From Candidatus Oscillibacter pullicola (GTDB lineage Bacteria > Bacillota > Clostridia > Oscillospirales > Oscillospiraceae), in contig DWXY01000030.1 of the NCBI GenBank assembly GCA_019118935.1, positions 1 through 53,081 of the forward strand: a DNA stretch of 53,081 bases. Direction: 5' to 3'. Both the position numbers and the translations under genes were made by a program. Every line of letters starts with the position of its first letter. The first letter of the stretch is position 1. The notes under the pieces are model-generated. The model was given only the letters and a program-made list of their open reading frames with translations. It did not search any database and was not told where the DNA came from. Below are positions 7,077 through 15,367 of this stretch, one piece after another.

Positions 7077-8816
7077 ATGAGGGTCTCTCACCATGTAAAA
7101 CGGCCGGTGTGCCTGCTGCTCTCCCTGCTTCTGCTGGCGCAGGGCATGGCCCTGGGCGCAGCCGCTGCGGACACCGGCTCCGTCCCGGCGGAGACGTTCA
7201 TTCTGGATCCCGCCGCATACACCGGCGGCGAGGTCCTGGTCCTGTATGAGGACGGCAGGACCGAGGTGGTCGTCTACGAGGATGCCGCCTCCCTGGAGGA
7301 GGGCCTGCCGCGGCTGGCCCGGCAGGAGGGTGTGGCGCTGGTCCAACCTAACTACACATACACAAGCACCGCTCTCTCCACCACGGACCCGCTGCTGGCG
7401 GAGCAGTGGGCCCTGTATAACGACGGCAGCTTCCAGCTGGAGGAGCAGGAGAACCCCTATCCGGTCTTCAACGATCCCTTTGCGCTCCCCTCCGCCCCGT
7501 GGCAGTGGATCGCCCCCTGGTGGATGCAGTCCGGCGCATCTGCCGGGAGCGGCGGGACCGTGCAGGCCGCGGCCGGCGTGGACATCGGCGTGGAGGAGGC
7601 CTGGGCCCTGTACGACGGCGGAAGCCGGGATGTGGTGGTGGCCCTGGTGGACACCGGTATCGACTACACCCACGCTGATCTGGAGGGCCGCATCTGGGTG
7701 AACGAAGACGAGATCCCCGGCAACGGGGTGGATGACGACGGAAACGGCTATATCGACGATGTCTACGGCTGGAATTTCTACTCCGGCAGCAATCAGGTCT
7801 ATACGGGCAGCGAGGACAGCCACGGCACCCACGGCGCGGGCACCATCGCCGCCCATGCGGACAACGGCATCGGGATCGCCGGCATCGTCCGGAGCGACCA
7901 CGTCAAAGTCATGGCGGTCAAGGCTCTGGGCGGGTGGGACGGCAGCGGCTCCACGGCGTCCATCATCCGGGCCATTCAGTACGCGGAGGCCAACGGAGCC
8001 CAGATCTGCAACCTGAGCCTGGGCTCTTCCAGAAACGACCCCGCGCTGTACCGCACCATCGCGGCGTCGGATATGCTGTTCGTGGTGGCAGCGGGCAACG
8101 ACGGCGCCGATCTGGAGCTTGCCCCCAGCTACCCGGCCAGCTATCACCTGGATAACCTCATCACCGTGGCGAACCTCCGGTACGACGGAAGCCTGGATCC
8201 CACCTCCAGCTACGGTGCCTCCTCTGTGGACCTGGCCGCCCCCGGCACCCATATTTTAAGCACCACCCCCGGGGATTCATACAGCTACATGACAGGGACC
8301 TCCATGGCGGCGCCCATGGTCAGCGCCGCGGCGGCCATGCTCTACTCCCAGTTTCCGGATGCCACGCTGGCCGATGTGAAGGACATCCTGCTGTCCTCCG
8401 TCCAAAAGCTGGACAGCCTCACCGGCCTGACGGCTACCGGCGGGATGCTGGACCTGGGCGCCGCCATGGCATCCGGGGCCGCGGCCCAGAAGGGGCGGGC
8501 CTGGGCGGAGCCGGACCTGACGGCCTATACAGACAGTCCGCCCATTCTCTCCCTGTCTCTCTTCCAGTGGAGGGGGCAGCAGTATCTGACCGTTCAGGTC
8601 CAGGATCCGGACGGCGACTTCCGCTCCGCCGCTTATGCCGCCGGGACATACACGGCAGCGGATTTCCAGGGCGGCGCCGCGGGGACGCCCCTCCCCCTGA
8701 ATGCGTGGGGCTCCGCCACTTTGCTGGTGCGCAATGGCGGACCTTATACCTTTTACGCGGTGGACCGGGCCGGCAATGAGTCGGTCCGCACAGTGGATCT
8801 GCCCCAGGGCTCCTGA
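7077..8816 (+). CDS. Secreted subtilisin-like serine protease (S8)
   Basis: 579 residues, ATG 7077 with ATAGGAGGAA upstream. A cleavable signal peptide (residues 1 to about 30, LLLSLLLLAQGMALGAAAAD) is followed by an inhibitor-like propeptide and the S8 domain. The catalytic triad is visible: Asp 192 (ALVDTGIDYTHADL), His 249 (DSHGTHGAGT), Ser 409 (TGTSMAAPM). The last 100 residues form a beta-rich C-terminal domain ending in a YAVDRAGNES motif as in Ig-like folds. Expected to act outside the cell on proteins or peptides. Alone in its transcription unit, with a strong terminator after it. Confidence 0.93.
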   Translation: MRVSHHVKRPVCLLLSLLLLAQGMALGAAAADTGSVPAETFILDPAAYTGGEVLVLYEDGRTEVVVYEDAASLEEGLPRLARQEGVALVQPNYTYTSTALSTTDPLLAEQWALYNDGSFQLEEQENPYPVFNDPFALPSAPWQWIAPWWMQSGASAGSGGTVQAAAGVDIGVEEAWALYDGGSRDVVVALVDTGIDYTHADLEGRIWVNEDEIPGNGVDDDGNGYIDDVYGWNFYSGSNQVYTGSEDSHGTHGAGTIAAHADNGIGIAGIVRSDHVKVMAVKALGGWDGSGSTASIIRAIQYAEANGAQICNLSLGSSRNDPALYRTIAASDMLFVVAAGNDGADLELAPSYPASYHLDNLITVANLRYDGSLDPTSSYGASSVDLAAPGTHILSTTPGDSYSYMTGTSMAAPMVSAAAAMLYSQFPDATLADVKDILLSSVQKLDSLTGLTATGGMLDLGAAMASGAAAQKGRAWAEPDLTAYTDSPPILSLSLFQWRGQQYLTVQVQDPDGDFRSAAYAAGTYTAADFQGGAAGTPLPLNAWGSATLLVRNGGPYTFYAVDRAGNESVRTVDLPQGS

Positions 8817-8847
8817 GGGCGTCCCGCCGCCAACTCCAGCCCTGTTC

Positions 8848-8884
8848 AAAAGGACTCCGCAGGCACAGCCTGCGGAGTCCTTTT
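8848..8884 (+). terminator. Strong terminator after the subtilase gene
   Basis: AAAAGGACTCCGCAGGC (8848-8864) pairs with GCCTGCGGAGTCCTTTT (8868-8884), giving a 17-bp stem with A/T flanks; it could work in both directions. Confidence 0.9.
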
Positions 8885-8966
8885 CCCTGCGCCGGAAAAG
8901 CGGCCTCTCCCTCCGGTGGAGTCTCTCCGTCCGGAAAGCGGGCGCTTCAGGGGCGCGGGGCCTCCC

Positions 8967-9794
8967 TCAGCCCTTCAGAAGGTCCTCCAGTTCCCTGTCC
9001 ATCGTCACGGTCATGCGGGGCAGCTCATGCAGTCCCTTTCCCAGGTCGGCCGTGCCGTTTTTGGTGACCGCAGTGACCGGGAACAGCTCATGCACAAATG
9101 CCTCCGCGTCCGGCTCGGTGATACCGAAGGGATAGGCGAAGAAGGTGACGGGCTGGCCCACCTCCCGGGCAATGCGGTCGTGGCTCTTCTGAATATCCCC
9201 CAGCACCCTGGCCTCAAAGGCGCGGTCCGACTCCTCCGGATCCCTCTGGATGCCGTTGATGCCGCCCGGGTCAAAGTTTCCGCCTAGCTCTCCCAGATTG
9301 TGGAGAAAATAGGCATGGGACCCGATCTCTACCAGGCCGGATTCCGCCATCTCCCGGCACATGTCCCAGCTGAGGAAGCCATCGGCGGACACGTCCTGCA
9401 TATACACCATAATGGAGACCACGGCTTTCATCTGGTATTCCTGAAGCAGCGGGAAGAGCAGCTCGTAACTGCTCCGGTATCCGTCGTCAAAGGTGATGAG
9501 AACGGGTCTTTCCGGCAGCGGCGCTCCCCCTGCCAGCTCCCGCGGCAGCACGGTGTGGTAGCCATGTTCCGTCAGCCAGCGCAGGTCCTGTTCCATACGG
9601 CTCACAGTGATGGTCATGTCGTTGCACGGCTCGCCGTCCTCCACCACATGGTGGTACATCAGCACCGGGAGGGCCCGGTCCGCCGGAATGGGCATCTGCC
9701 ACGCTCCCCTGGCATAGAGATAAACGGCTCCCGCCGCGAAGCAGAGCGCCGCTGCGGCGGCCACTCCCAGGATTCCCACCCGAATTTTTTTCAT
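8967..9794 (-). CDS. Polysaccharide deacetylase family protein
   Basis: 275 residues from ATG 9794 (GGGAG upstream). An N-terminal membrane anchor or signal (IRVGILGVAAAAALCFAAGA) leads into a NodB/CE4 domain with VLMYHHVV and the metal-binding ITFDDGYRSSYE, then EIGSHAYFLHNL and FFAYPFG. These are the hallmarks of extracellular deacetylases of peptidoglycan or other N-acetylated glycans. The final 40 residues (VTAVTKNGTADL...) are typical of the PgaB-like subgroup. Expressed from the promoter at 9875-9902. Confidence 0.9.
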   Translation of the reverse strand: MKKIRVGILGVAAAAALCFAAGAVYLYARGAWQMPIPADRALPVLMYHHVVEDGEPCNDMTITVSRMEQDLRWLTEHGYHTVLPRELAGGAPLPERPVLITFDDGYRSSYELLFPLLQEYQMKAVVSIMVYMQDVSADGFLSWDMCREMAESGLVEIGSHAYFLHNLGELGGNFDPGGINGIQRDPEESDRAFEARVLGDIQKSHDRIAREVGQPVTFFAYPFGITEPDAEAFVHELFPVTAVTKNGTADLGKGLHELPRMTVTMDRELEDLLKG

Positions 9795-9874
9795 CTGTCT
9801 GTCATCTCCCGTGTGTTTTGGCGCTGCGGCGGTTTCACCGTGCGGCGTATGCCCGGAGAAAATTTGCAAATATT

Positions 9875-9902
9875 ATTCTATCAGATTAAGTTAAAATGTC
9901 AA
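9875..9902 (-). promoter_or_regulatory. Promoter of the polysaccharide deacetylase gene
   Basis: Minus strand TTGACA, 16-base spacer, TAGAAT, in an AT-rich intergenic region shared with the divergent XRE gene at 9952. Confidence 0.65.
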
Positions 9903-9951
9903 TTCATTAAATGAAAAGATTATCTTTGCTAGGATGTTTTAGGGTGATTGC

Positions 9952-10278
9952 ATGCCTTTGGATTATGCTGCGATTGGAGGCCGGCTGCAGGCGCGGCGGA
10001 AGGAACTGGGGATCACACAGGAGGACGCGGCGGAGCGGGCCGGCATCACTGTGGTCTACCTGTCCAAAATTGAAAACGGGCGGGTGCATCCGACGCTGGA
10101 CCTGTTGGACAGGCTCTTCTGTGTTCTGGAATACGACCTTGCCCGGGCCTTCACCGGCGCCCAGACGACCTCTCCCGACTACGGCCAGGAGCAGGTGCTG
10201 CGGCTTTTCAACGCCTGTGCGCCGCGTGTCAAGCCCATTGCCCTGCATCTGCTGGAGCAGCTGGCAACCTTAACGTGA
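9952..10278 (+). CDS. XRE-family HTH regulator
   Basis: 108 residues. The first 65 form a Cro/C1 HTH (GGRLQARRKELGITQEDAAE, then AGITVVYLSKIENGRVHPTL and LDRLFCVLEYDL). The C-terminal 40 residues (EQVLRLFNACAPRVKPIALH) resemble the conserved helical tail found in gut Clostridia XRE proteins of this size. ATG 9952 with AGGGTGAT upstream. Divergent from the deacetylase and may regulate it; target unproven. Confidence 0.88.
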   Translation: MPLDYAAIGGRLQARRKELGITQEDAAERAGITVVYLSKIENGRVHPTLDLLDRLFCVLEYDLARAFTGAQTTSPDYGQEQVLRLFNACAPRVKPIALHLLEQLATLT

Positions 10279-10322
10279 GCAGAAGCGGGAAAAGTATGCG
10301 CCATGTCTGTCCCGCAGAAAGC

Positions 10323-10346
10323 GGCCTCCGCACGCTGGCGGAGGCC
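10323..10346. terminator. Hairpin between convergent XRE and dha-operon ends
   Basis: GGCCTCCGC (10323-10331) pairs with GCGGAGGCC (10338-10346). It separates the XRE gene from the convergent VOC-like gene; T-tails are weak on both sides, so the assignment as a bidirectional terminator is tentative. Confidence 0.5.
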
Positions 10347-10359
10347 GGTGTTGAAGCCG

Positions 10360-10683
10360 TTATTTTTCCTCGTACAGCTCGATGATGGCGTCATCCAGGG
10401 TGATGAACGCCAGCCGGACCGTATCGCTGAGGGTCTCCGGCCCGAAGATCACCTGCTGGGCCTCCTTCAGGTAGGGGTCCATGTTGTCCACCTTGTAGGC
10501 CACATGGGGCTGTTTGGAGAGGATCTCCGGGAACCGGGTGCCCTCCTCGAATTTCAGGTACTCGATCTTGTAGTCGTAGGCATCCACGCTCTCATTGACC
10601 CAGAAGCCGCCCCACTCGTTGTAAACCATGTTGGGCTTTTTGTTCAGTACGGGGATCCCGATGTGCATATACTCCGCTGCCAT
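10360..10683 (-). CDS. VOC-like small protein, last gene of the dha/lsrF operon
   Basis: 107 residues, ATG 10683 with GGAGG upstream, 15 bases after the LsrF-like gene. The pattern (YMHIGIPVLNKKPNMVYNEW, EYLKFEEGTRFPEIL, PHVAYKVDNM, and a final DDAIIELYEE) fits one half of a vicinal-oxygen-chelate (glyoxalase-like) fold, where H and E residues bind a metal. Its constant position behind a kinase and an aldolase suggests an isomerase or lyase acting on the same sugar-phosphate. Specific reaction unknown. Confidence 0.7.
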   Translation of the reverse strand: MAAEYMHIGIPVLNKKPNMVYNEWGGFWVNESVDAYDYKIEYLKFEEGTRFPEILSKQPHVAYKVDNMDPYLKEAQQVIFGPETLSDTVRLAFITLDDAIIELYEEK

Positions 10684-10698
10684 GGAAAAAACCTCCTG

Positions 10699-11586
10699 TC
10701 AGTTGTCCTGGGCGGCCATCTCCTGATAGAACTGGAAGGCCTCCCGGTCGGTAAATTTCTCGTGCACGATCTTGGCCACCGCCTGGCACATGGCGGCGGG
10801 ATGCTCGCTCTGGAAGATGTTGCGGCCCATATCCACGCCCCGGGCGCCGTCGGAGATGGCCCGGTAGGCCATGGTCAGGGCCTCGTCCTCCGGCAGCTTC
10901 TTGCCGCCGGCGATGACGATGGGCACGGGACAGGCGGCCACCACCTTCTCAAAGTCGTCGCAGTAGTAGGTCTTGACGAAGGACGCCCCCAGCTCCGCCA
11001 GCATCCGGGTGGCCAGCAGGAAATACTGGGTGGTGCGGGCCATCTCCTTGCCCACGGCGGTGACGCCCAGAACGGGGATGCCGTACCGCTCCCCGGCGTC
11101 CACGGCGCGGCACAGGGTCTCCAGGGACCGGGCCTCGCCCGCTCCGCCGATGAAGCACTGGATGGCCACGGCGGAGGCGTTCATGCGGATGGCGGCCTCC
11201 ATATCGGCGCCCACGCCGTTGCCGGTGCTCATATCGTCGATGAGCACACTGGCGTCATAGGTGGCCCGGAGGCAGATGGCATTGTGGACCGTGGGGGGGA
11301 TGCAGGAGCGGATGGCCCCCCGGGTGGCCATCAGCACGTCCGCGTACCGGCACAGAGGGGCGATGGTCACGTCCATGCGCTCCAGGCCCGCGGTGGACCC
11401 CATGATATAGCCGTGGTCGAAGGCCAGCATCACCGTGTTGCCGCTCTTGGGGTTGAACAGGCGGGAGAGCCGATTCTTGGCTCCCCAGTCCCCGTGGCCC
11501 AGGCCCTTGGCGAAGAAGCCCTGCTCCGGGGCGGGCACGTCCAGGTGGTAGTCGTGGGCGGCCTTGTTTCCGATTGCGTCTGGCAT
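10699..11586 (-). CDS. lsrF: LsrF-type class I aldolase/thiolase
   Basis: 295 residues, close to LsrF over its full length: [54 protein letters not shown], the Schiff-base region SFVKTYY and the phosphate-site [15 protein letters not shown] plus [11 protein letters not shown]. In E. coli LsrF transfers an acetyl group from phospho-AI-2 breakdown product (3-hydroxy-5-phosphonooxypentane-2,4-dione) to CoA. Here it stands without lsrK, lsrR or an Lsr transporter, directly after dhaK (5-base gap), so the substrate may be a different phosphorylated ketose or dione. ATG 11586 with AAGGAG upstream. Confidence 0.85.
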   Translation of the reverse strand: MPDAIGNKAAHDYHLDVPAPEQGFFAKGLGHGDWGAKNRLSRLFNPKSGNTVMLAFDHGYIMGSTAGLERMDVTIAPLCRYADVLMATRGAIRSCIPPTVHNAICLRATYDASVLIDDMSTGNGVGADMEAAIRMNASAVAIQCFIGGAGEARSLETLCRAVDAGERYGIPVLGVTAVGKEMARTTQYFLLATRMLAELGASFVKTYYCDDFEKVVAACPVPIVIAGGKKLPEDEALTMAYRAISDGARGVDMGRNIFQSEHPAAMCQAVAKIVHEKFTDREAFQFYQEMAAQDN

Positions 11587-11591
11587 AGCGC

Positions 11592-12590
11592 TTACTCCTT
11601 ACTGAACGCCGGGGTGTGGCAGGGGGTGTTCCACAGGCGGAGCGTCTCCTCGTCCCACTTGGCGATGTTCATCTGGAAGCCTGCGGCCTCCTGGACGGTG
11701 AGGATCTCACCCACCATGCTGGCCACAACCTCGATCCCCTTGGCCTTCAGGAACTCCACGGTGTCCTTGAACAGCACCAGCATCTCCATCATGGTGGTGG
11801 CGCCGCAGCCGTTGATCATCACGAAGGTCTTGTCCCCGGTCTTCAGGTCCAGGGCCTTGCACAGGGCCTCGGCCACGGTGGCCACAGTCTCCTTGGAGGA
11901 CATCATGGGCACCCGGACGCCGCCGCCCTCGCCGTGCTGGCCGGCGCCGATCTCCATCAGGTCGGTCTCTCCCAGGTCGCCGAAGGACATGCCGTTCTGG
12001 GGATGGGTGGCATCGGTGGACTTGACGGTGATGGAGGCCATGTTGTCCGCGTAGTGCTGGGCAATCTCCGCCACCTCGTCCAGGGTCTTGCCCTCCCGTG
12101 CGGCGGCCGCGGCGATGTGGTACAGCGCCACCGCGCCCGCCAGACCCCGCTTATTGTCCTCGCCATTGGGATCGTACTGGATCTCCTCGCCGGTGACCAC
12201 CTGGCGCACGTTGAGGCCGGCCTTCTTGGCCAGCTTCATGGCCTGCTTGCCCGCCAGCTGGTCGCCGGCGTAGTTCAGGGTCAGCAGCAGCACGCCGTGG
12301 CCCTTGTCCGCCATCTTCATGGCGTCGAACACCAGCTGGCCGTTGGGGGCGGCGAAGATATCTCCCACCGCCTGGATGTCCAGCATACCCTTGCCCACAA
12401 AGCCGGCCTGGGCGGGCTCATGGCCGGAGCCGCCGTAGGTGACGATGGTCACCCGGTCGGCGTCGGCCAGGTCCTTACTGATGACCAGGTGGCCGTCCAC
12501 ATTCAGAATATCCGGATAGGCCAGACCCAGGCCCACCAGCTCTTCGTCTGTGACCGTCTCCGGCGCGTTCATGAACTTCTTCATTTTCAT
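11592..12590 (-). CDS. dhaK: Dihydroxyacetone kinase, substrate-binding subunit DhaK-like
   Basis: 332 residues from ATG 12590 (GGAGG 8 bases upstream). DhaK features: YGGSGHEPAQAGFVG (residues 52-66), LNYAGD (105-110), and the IGAGQHGEGG loop whose His 219 corresponds to the histidine that covalently holds dihydroxyacetone. C-terminal MINGCGATTMMEM and a final WNTPCHTPAF also match. It differs from classical DhaK in replacing IHGEPG by QHGEGG, so the substrate may not be dihydroxyacetone. Works with DhaL encoded just upstream; no DhaM phosphotransferase is present, suggesting ATP use or an unlinked DhaM. Confidence 0.88.
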   Translation of the reverse strand: MKMKKFMNAPETVTDEELVGLGLAYPDILNVDGHLVISKDLADADRVTIVTYGGSGHEPAQAGFVGKGMLDIQAVGDIFAAPNGQLVFDAMKMADKGHGVLLLTLNYAGDQLAGKQAMKLAKKAGLNVRQVVTGEEIQYDPNGEDNKRGLAGAVALYHIAAAAAREGKTLDEVAEIAQHYADNMASITVKSTDATHPQNGMSFGDLGETDLMEIGAGQHGEGGGVRVPMMSSKETVATVAEALCKALDLKTGDKTFVMINGCGATTMMEMLVLFKDTVEFLKAKGIEVVASMVGEILTVQEAAGFQMNIAKWDEETLRLWNTPCHTPAFSKE

Positions 12591-12657
12591 ACAGCATTCC
12601 TCCAGTGATATTTGAATGGTGCATTGCCAATCCCGCTCCTGCGGGAGGAACAACAGA

Positions 12658-13266
12658 TTATTCCCGGGCCAGCCCCTGGAAGAAACAGGACATGGACACG
12701 GCGCCCGCGTCCGGGGTGCCGATGGTCTTGGTCCCGTAGCTCTTGGCCCGGCCGAATTTGGAGACATACTGCTTCGTGGCCTCCGCCCCCTGGGCGGCGG
12801 CATGGGCCGCGGCGGCAAACAGCTCGTCCGCGCTGTCTCCTGTATAGGCCGCGATGGCCTCGCTGGCGGGGATCAGGGCGTCCATCATGGTCTTGTCCCC
12901 CACCTTGGCGCCGGACATATCGTCCAGCTCCTCCAGGGCTTTGGCGAAGATGGCCTTGAGGCCCGCCACGTCGATCTCCTCCCCCTCCGGGGCCTCCTCC
13001 TGCAGGCCGTCCAGCCAGGTGTTCCACAGGGGGACGGCGCTGCCGCCGTTCAGGGACATGACGGCCATGGCCGCGTCGTCCAGCATGGACTGGATTCCCC
13101 CCTCGGCGGCGTCCACTGCTTCGGAGATGGCCCCGGCGATCTTCGCCATGGTCAGGCCGTGATCCGCGTCCCCGAATTTGGAATCGATCTCCGTCAGCTC
13201 CGCCTCAGCGGCGGTCACAGCGGCGCAGGCGTTTTTCAGGCGCGCCGCAAATTCTGCTTTTGTCAT
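12658..13266 (-). CDS. dhaL: Dihydroxyacetone kinase, nucleotide-binding subunit DhaL-like
   Basis: 202 residues, first gene of the operon, ATG 13266 with GAGGAGG upstream. The Mg-ATP site is visible (ELTEIDSKFGDADHG with Asp 28, 33, 35), as are SGAKVGDKTMMDAL and a C-terminal GTKTIGTPDAGAVSM. DhaL carries the nucleotide that phosphorylates the ketone bound to DhaK. The four-gene order dhaL-dhaK-lsrF-VOC on one strand with short gaps suggests a kinase-aldolase pathway. Confidence 0.9.
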   Translation of the reverse strand: MTKAEFAARLKNACAAVTAAEAELTEIDSKFGDADHGLTMAKIAGAISEAVDAAEGGIQSMLDDAAMAVMSLNGGSAVPLWNTWLDGLQEEAPEGEEIDVAGLKAIFAKALEELDDMSGAKVGDKTMMDALIPASEAIAAYTGDSADELFAAAAHAAAQGAEATKQYVSKFGRAKSYGTKTIGTPDAGAVSMSCFFQGLARE

Positions 13267-13491
13267 GGGATATTGGCCTCCTCTTTTGACAAAATAAACA
13301 AATTTTGGAAGACGCCTTTATTTTTACATAGCCATTCCGCTTTTTCAAGGCGCATTGGCCGCCTTTTCTCCCGGTCAGCGGGGACTCTCCGACGGCCTTT
13401 CCGCTCCCCCTCGGGCCGCTCCGCCCTCCATTGGCGGACAGGATTCCCTATTTTGTGTGTTTTGTATATGGATTTCCCACTGCGATTCTTG

Positions 13492-13523
13492 TAAAATACA
13501 ATCGTTGAAAAATGCAACGATTG
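13492..13523 (+). promoter_or_regulatory. Probable MarR operator overlapping -10 and ribosome site
   Basis: A perfect 9-bp inverted repeat, CAATCGTTG (13499-13507) and CAACGATTG (13515-13523), lies between a -10-like TAAAAT/TACAAT and the ATG at 13533, its right arm touching the ribosome site TTGGAG. Size and spacing fit a MarR dimer site and suggest autorepression of the marR-MATE operon. Confidence 0.6.
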
Positions 13524-13532
13524 GAGAATGGT

Positions 13533-13967
13533 ATGCCGAATCGGATCGAAATGTTTCGCCGCCTGGAGCGGCAGTATTTTCGGGACAGGCTTGGCACCCT
13601 GGGCCTGCAGCAGCTGGACGGCATGATCCTGCACCTGCTGGGGCGGGAGGGCCGCATGCGGCAGGAGGATCTGGCCGTCCGGCTGGCGGTGGACAAGGGC
13701 GCTGTGGCCCGGAGCCTGGCCCGTCTGGAAAAGCGCGGCCTGGTGGAGCGGCAGGTGAGCGCCCGGTGCCGCCGGGAGAAGCATGTCTCCCTGGCTCCCG
13801 CGGGGGAGGACGCGTATCAGGGCGTCCAGCGGATCCTGGAGGAGTGGGGGCACGTCAAATACCAGGGCTTCACCCCCGAGGAGCGCGCCCTGAACGAGGC
13901 GTTTCTGGCCCGCATCGCGGAGAATGTGATCGAATTTTGTCGAGGAGAGGGAAGCGAAAATGGTTAA
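13533..13967 (+). CDS. MarR-family transcriptional regulator
   Basis: 144 residues. Winged HTH of the MarR type (REGRMRQEDLAVRLAVDKGA, RSLARLEKRGLVERQV, CRREKHVSLAPAGEDAYQGV). ATG 13533 is preferred over 13512 because TTGGAG is 7 bases upstream. Its end overlaps the start of the first MATE gene by 8 bases, so the regulator and the efflux genes are cotranscribed. Such pairs normally respond to small toxic ligands and derepress the efflux pump. Confidence 0.9.
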   Translation: MPNRIEMFRRLERQYFRDRLGTLGLQQLDGMILHLLGREGRMRQEDLAVRLAVDKGAVARSLARLEKRGLVERQVSARCRREKHVSLAPAGEDAYQGVQRILEEWGHVKYQGFTPEERALNEAFLARIAENVIEFCRGEGSENG

Positions 13968-15324
13968 GAATCTGACAGAGGGCAGACCGCTGAATCTGCT
14001 GTTTTTCTTTGCCCTGCCCATGGTGGCGGGCAATCTGTTCCAGCAGCTCTACAATATGGTGGACACCGCGGTGGTGGGAAAATTTGTGGGCGAGGACGCA
14101 GTGGCGGCCGTGGGCTCCTCCTTCCCCATCGTGTTTTTGTCGGTGGCCGTGGCCTCCGGACTGTCCATGGGCTGCACGGTGGTGGTGTCCCAGCTCTTCG
14201 GCGCTGGGCGCATTCATGAGATGAAGACCACCGTCTCCACCGCCATCATCTCTCTGGGCGTCCTGGGCCTTCTCATCATGGGCCTGGGAACGCTGCTGGC
14301 CGGTCCCCTGCTGCAGCTGCTGGGCACGGACCCGGATATCATGGCCGACTCCCGGACGTATCTGCAGATCTATTTCGGCGGCGCGGTCTTCCTGTTCCTC
14401 TACAACACCCTCAACGGCATCTATAACGCCCAGGGGGACAGTAAGACGCCCCTGATCTTCCTGATGATCTCCAGCCTGACAAACATCGTGCTGGACCTGC
14501 TGTTCGTCATCCGGTTCGGCATGGGCGTGGCCGGCGTGGCGTGGGCCACACTGATCGCCCAGGGTCTCTGCGCCGTGGCCTCCCTGCTGGTGATGCTCCG
14601 CCGGATGCGGCGGATGCCCTGCGAACCGGAGAAGCAGGGCGTGAAGCTGCCCCTCTTCCACATGGTGGCGGTAAAGCGCATCGCCCAGATCGGCCTGCCC
14701 TCCATGCTCCAGCAGTCCCTGGTGTCCGTTTCCATGATGATGATGCAGGGCCTGGTCAACTCCTTCGGCAAAGTGCTGGTGGCCGGATACACCGCTGCCA
14801 CGAAGATCGACTCCCTGGCCATGCTGCCCAACATGAACATCTCCAACGCCATGTCCAGCTTCACGGCCCAGAACATCGGCGCCGGCAAGTATGAGCGGGT
14901 CAAGGAGGGCCTGAAGGCCTGCCTGCTGATGGTGGTGGTATTCTCCCTGCTGATCACCGTCATCATCTTCCTCTTTGGAAACCAGCTGCTGTCCCTGTTC
15001 CTGGACCCGGGGGACACCTCGGGCGCCATGGGGTACGGTCTGGCCTATATGCACACGGTCTCCCTCTTCTACATCCTGATGGGCCTGCTGTTCGTCCCCA
15101 ACGGGATGCTGCGGGGCGCGGGTGACATGGGAGCCTTCACCTTCAGCTCCATGGCCAACCTGTTCTCCCGGGTAGGCATCGCCTATGCGCTGGTGTATCT
15201 CACCCCACTGGGGGCCAACGCCATCTGGTGGTCCATCCCCGCCGGCTGGCTGATCGGTGCGGCGGTCTCCCTGCTCCGGGTCAAGAGCGGGAGATGGATG
15301 CGCAAGGCCGTGGCCGACCGCTGA
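13960..15324 (+). CDS. MATE-family efflux transporter 1
   Basis: 454 residues, the usual MATE length with about twelve hydrophobic helices. It shows the repeated family pattern in each half (LPMVAGNLFQQLYNMVDTAVVGKF; LPSMLQQSLVSVSM), and NALNG-like FLYNTLNGIYNAQGDSKTPL in the middle. ATG 13960 overlaps the marR stop. Exports drugs or metabolites in exchange for Na+ or H+; substrate unknown. Confidence 0.92.
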   Translation: MVKNLTEGRPLNLLFFFALPMVAGNLFQQLYNMVDTAVVGKFVGEDAVAAVGSSFPIVFLSVAVASGLSMGCTVVVSQLFGAGRIHEMKTTVSTAIISLGVLGLLIMGLGTLLAGPLLQLLGTDPDIMADSRTYLQIYFGGAVFLFLYNTLNGIYNAQGDSKTPLIFLMISSLTNIVLDLLFVIRFGMGVAGVAWATLIAQGLCAVASLLVMLRRMRRMPCEPEKQGVKLPLFHMVAVKRIAQIGLPSMLQQSLVSVSMMMMQGLVNSFGKVLVAGYTAATKIDSLAMLPNMNISNAMSSFTAQNIGAGKYERVKEGLKACLLMVVVFSLLITVIIFLFGNQLLSLFLDPGDTSGAMGYGLAYMHTVSLFYILMGLLFVPNGMLRGAGDMGAFTFSSMANLFSRVGIAYALVYLTPLGANAIWWSIPAGWLIGAAVSLLRVKSGRWMRKAVADR

Positions 15325-15367
15325 ACCCCGCAGGCGGTCCATTTCAGAAATCGCAGGTGCTGTGGAT

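Noticed and set aside
10303-12054. 583-codon plus-strand frame opposite the lsrF/dhaK genes
   Set aside because: Antisense shadow; no family resemblance.
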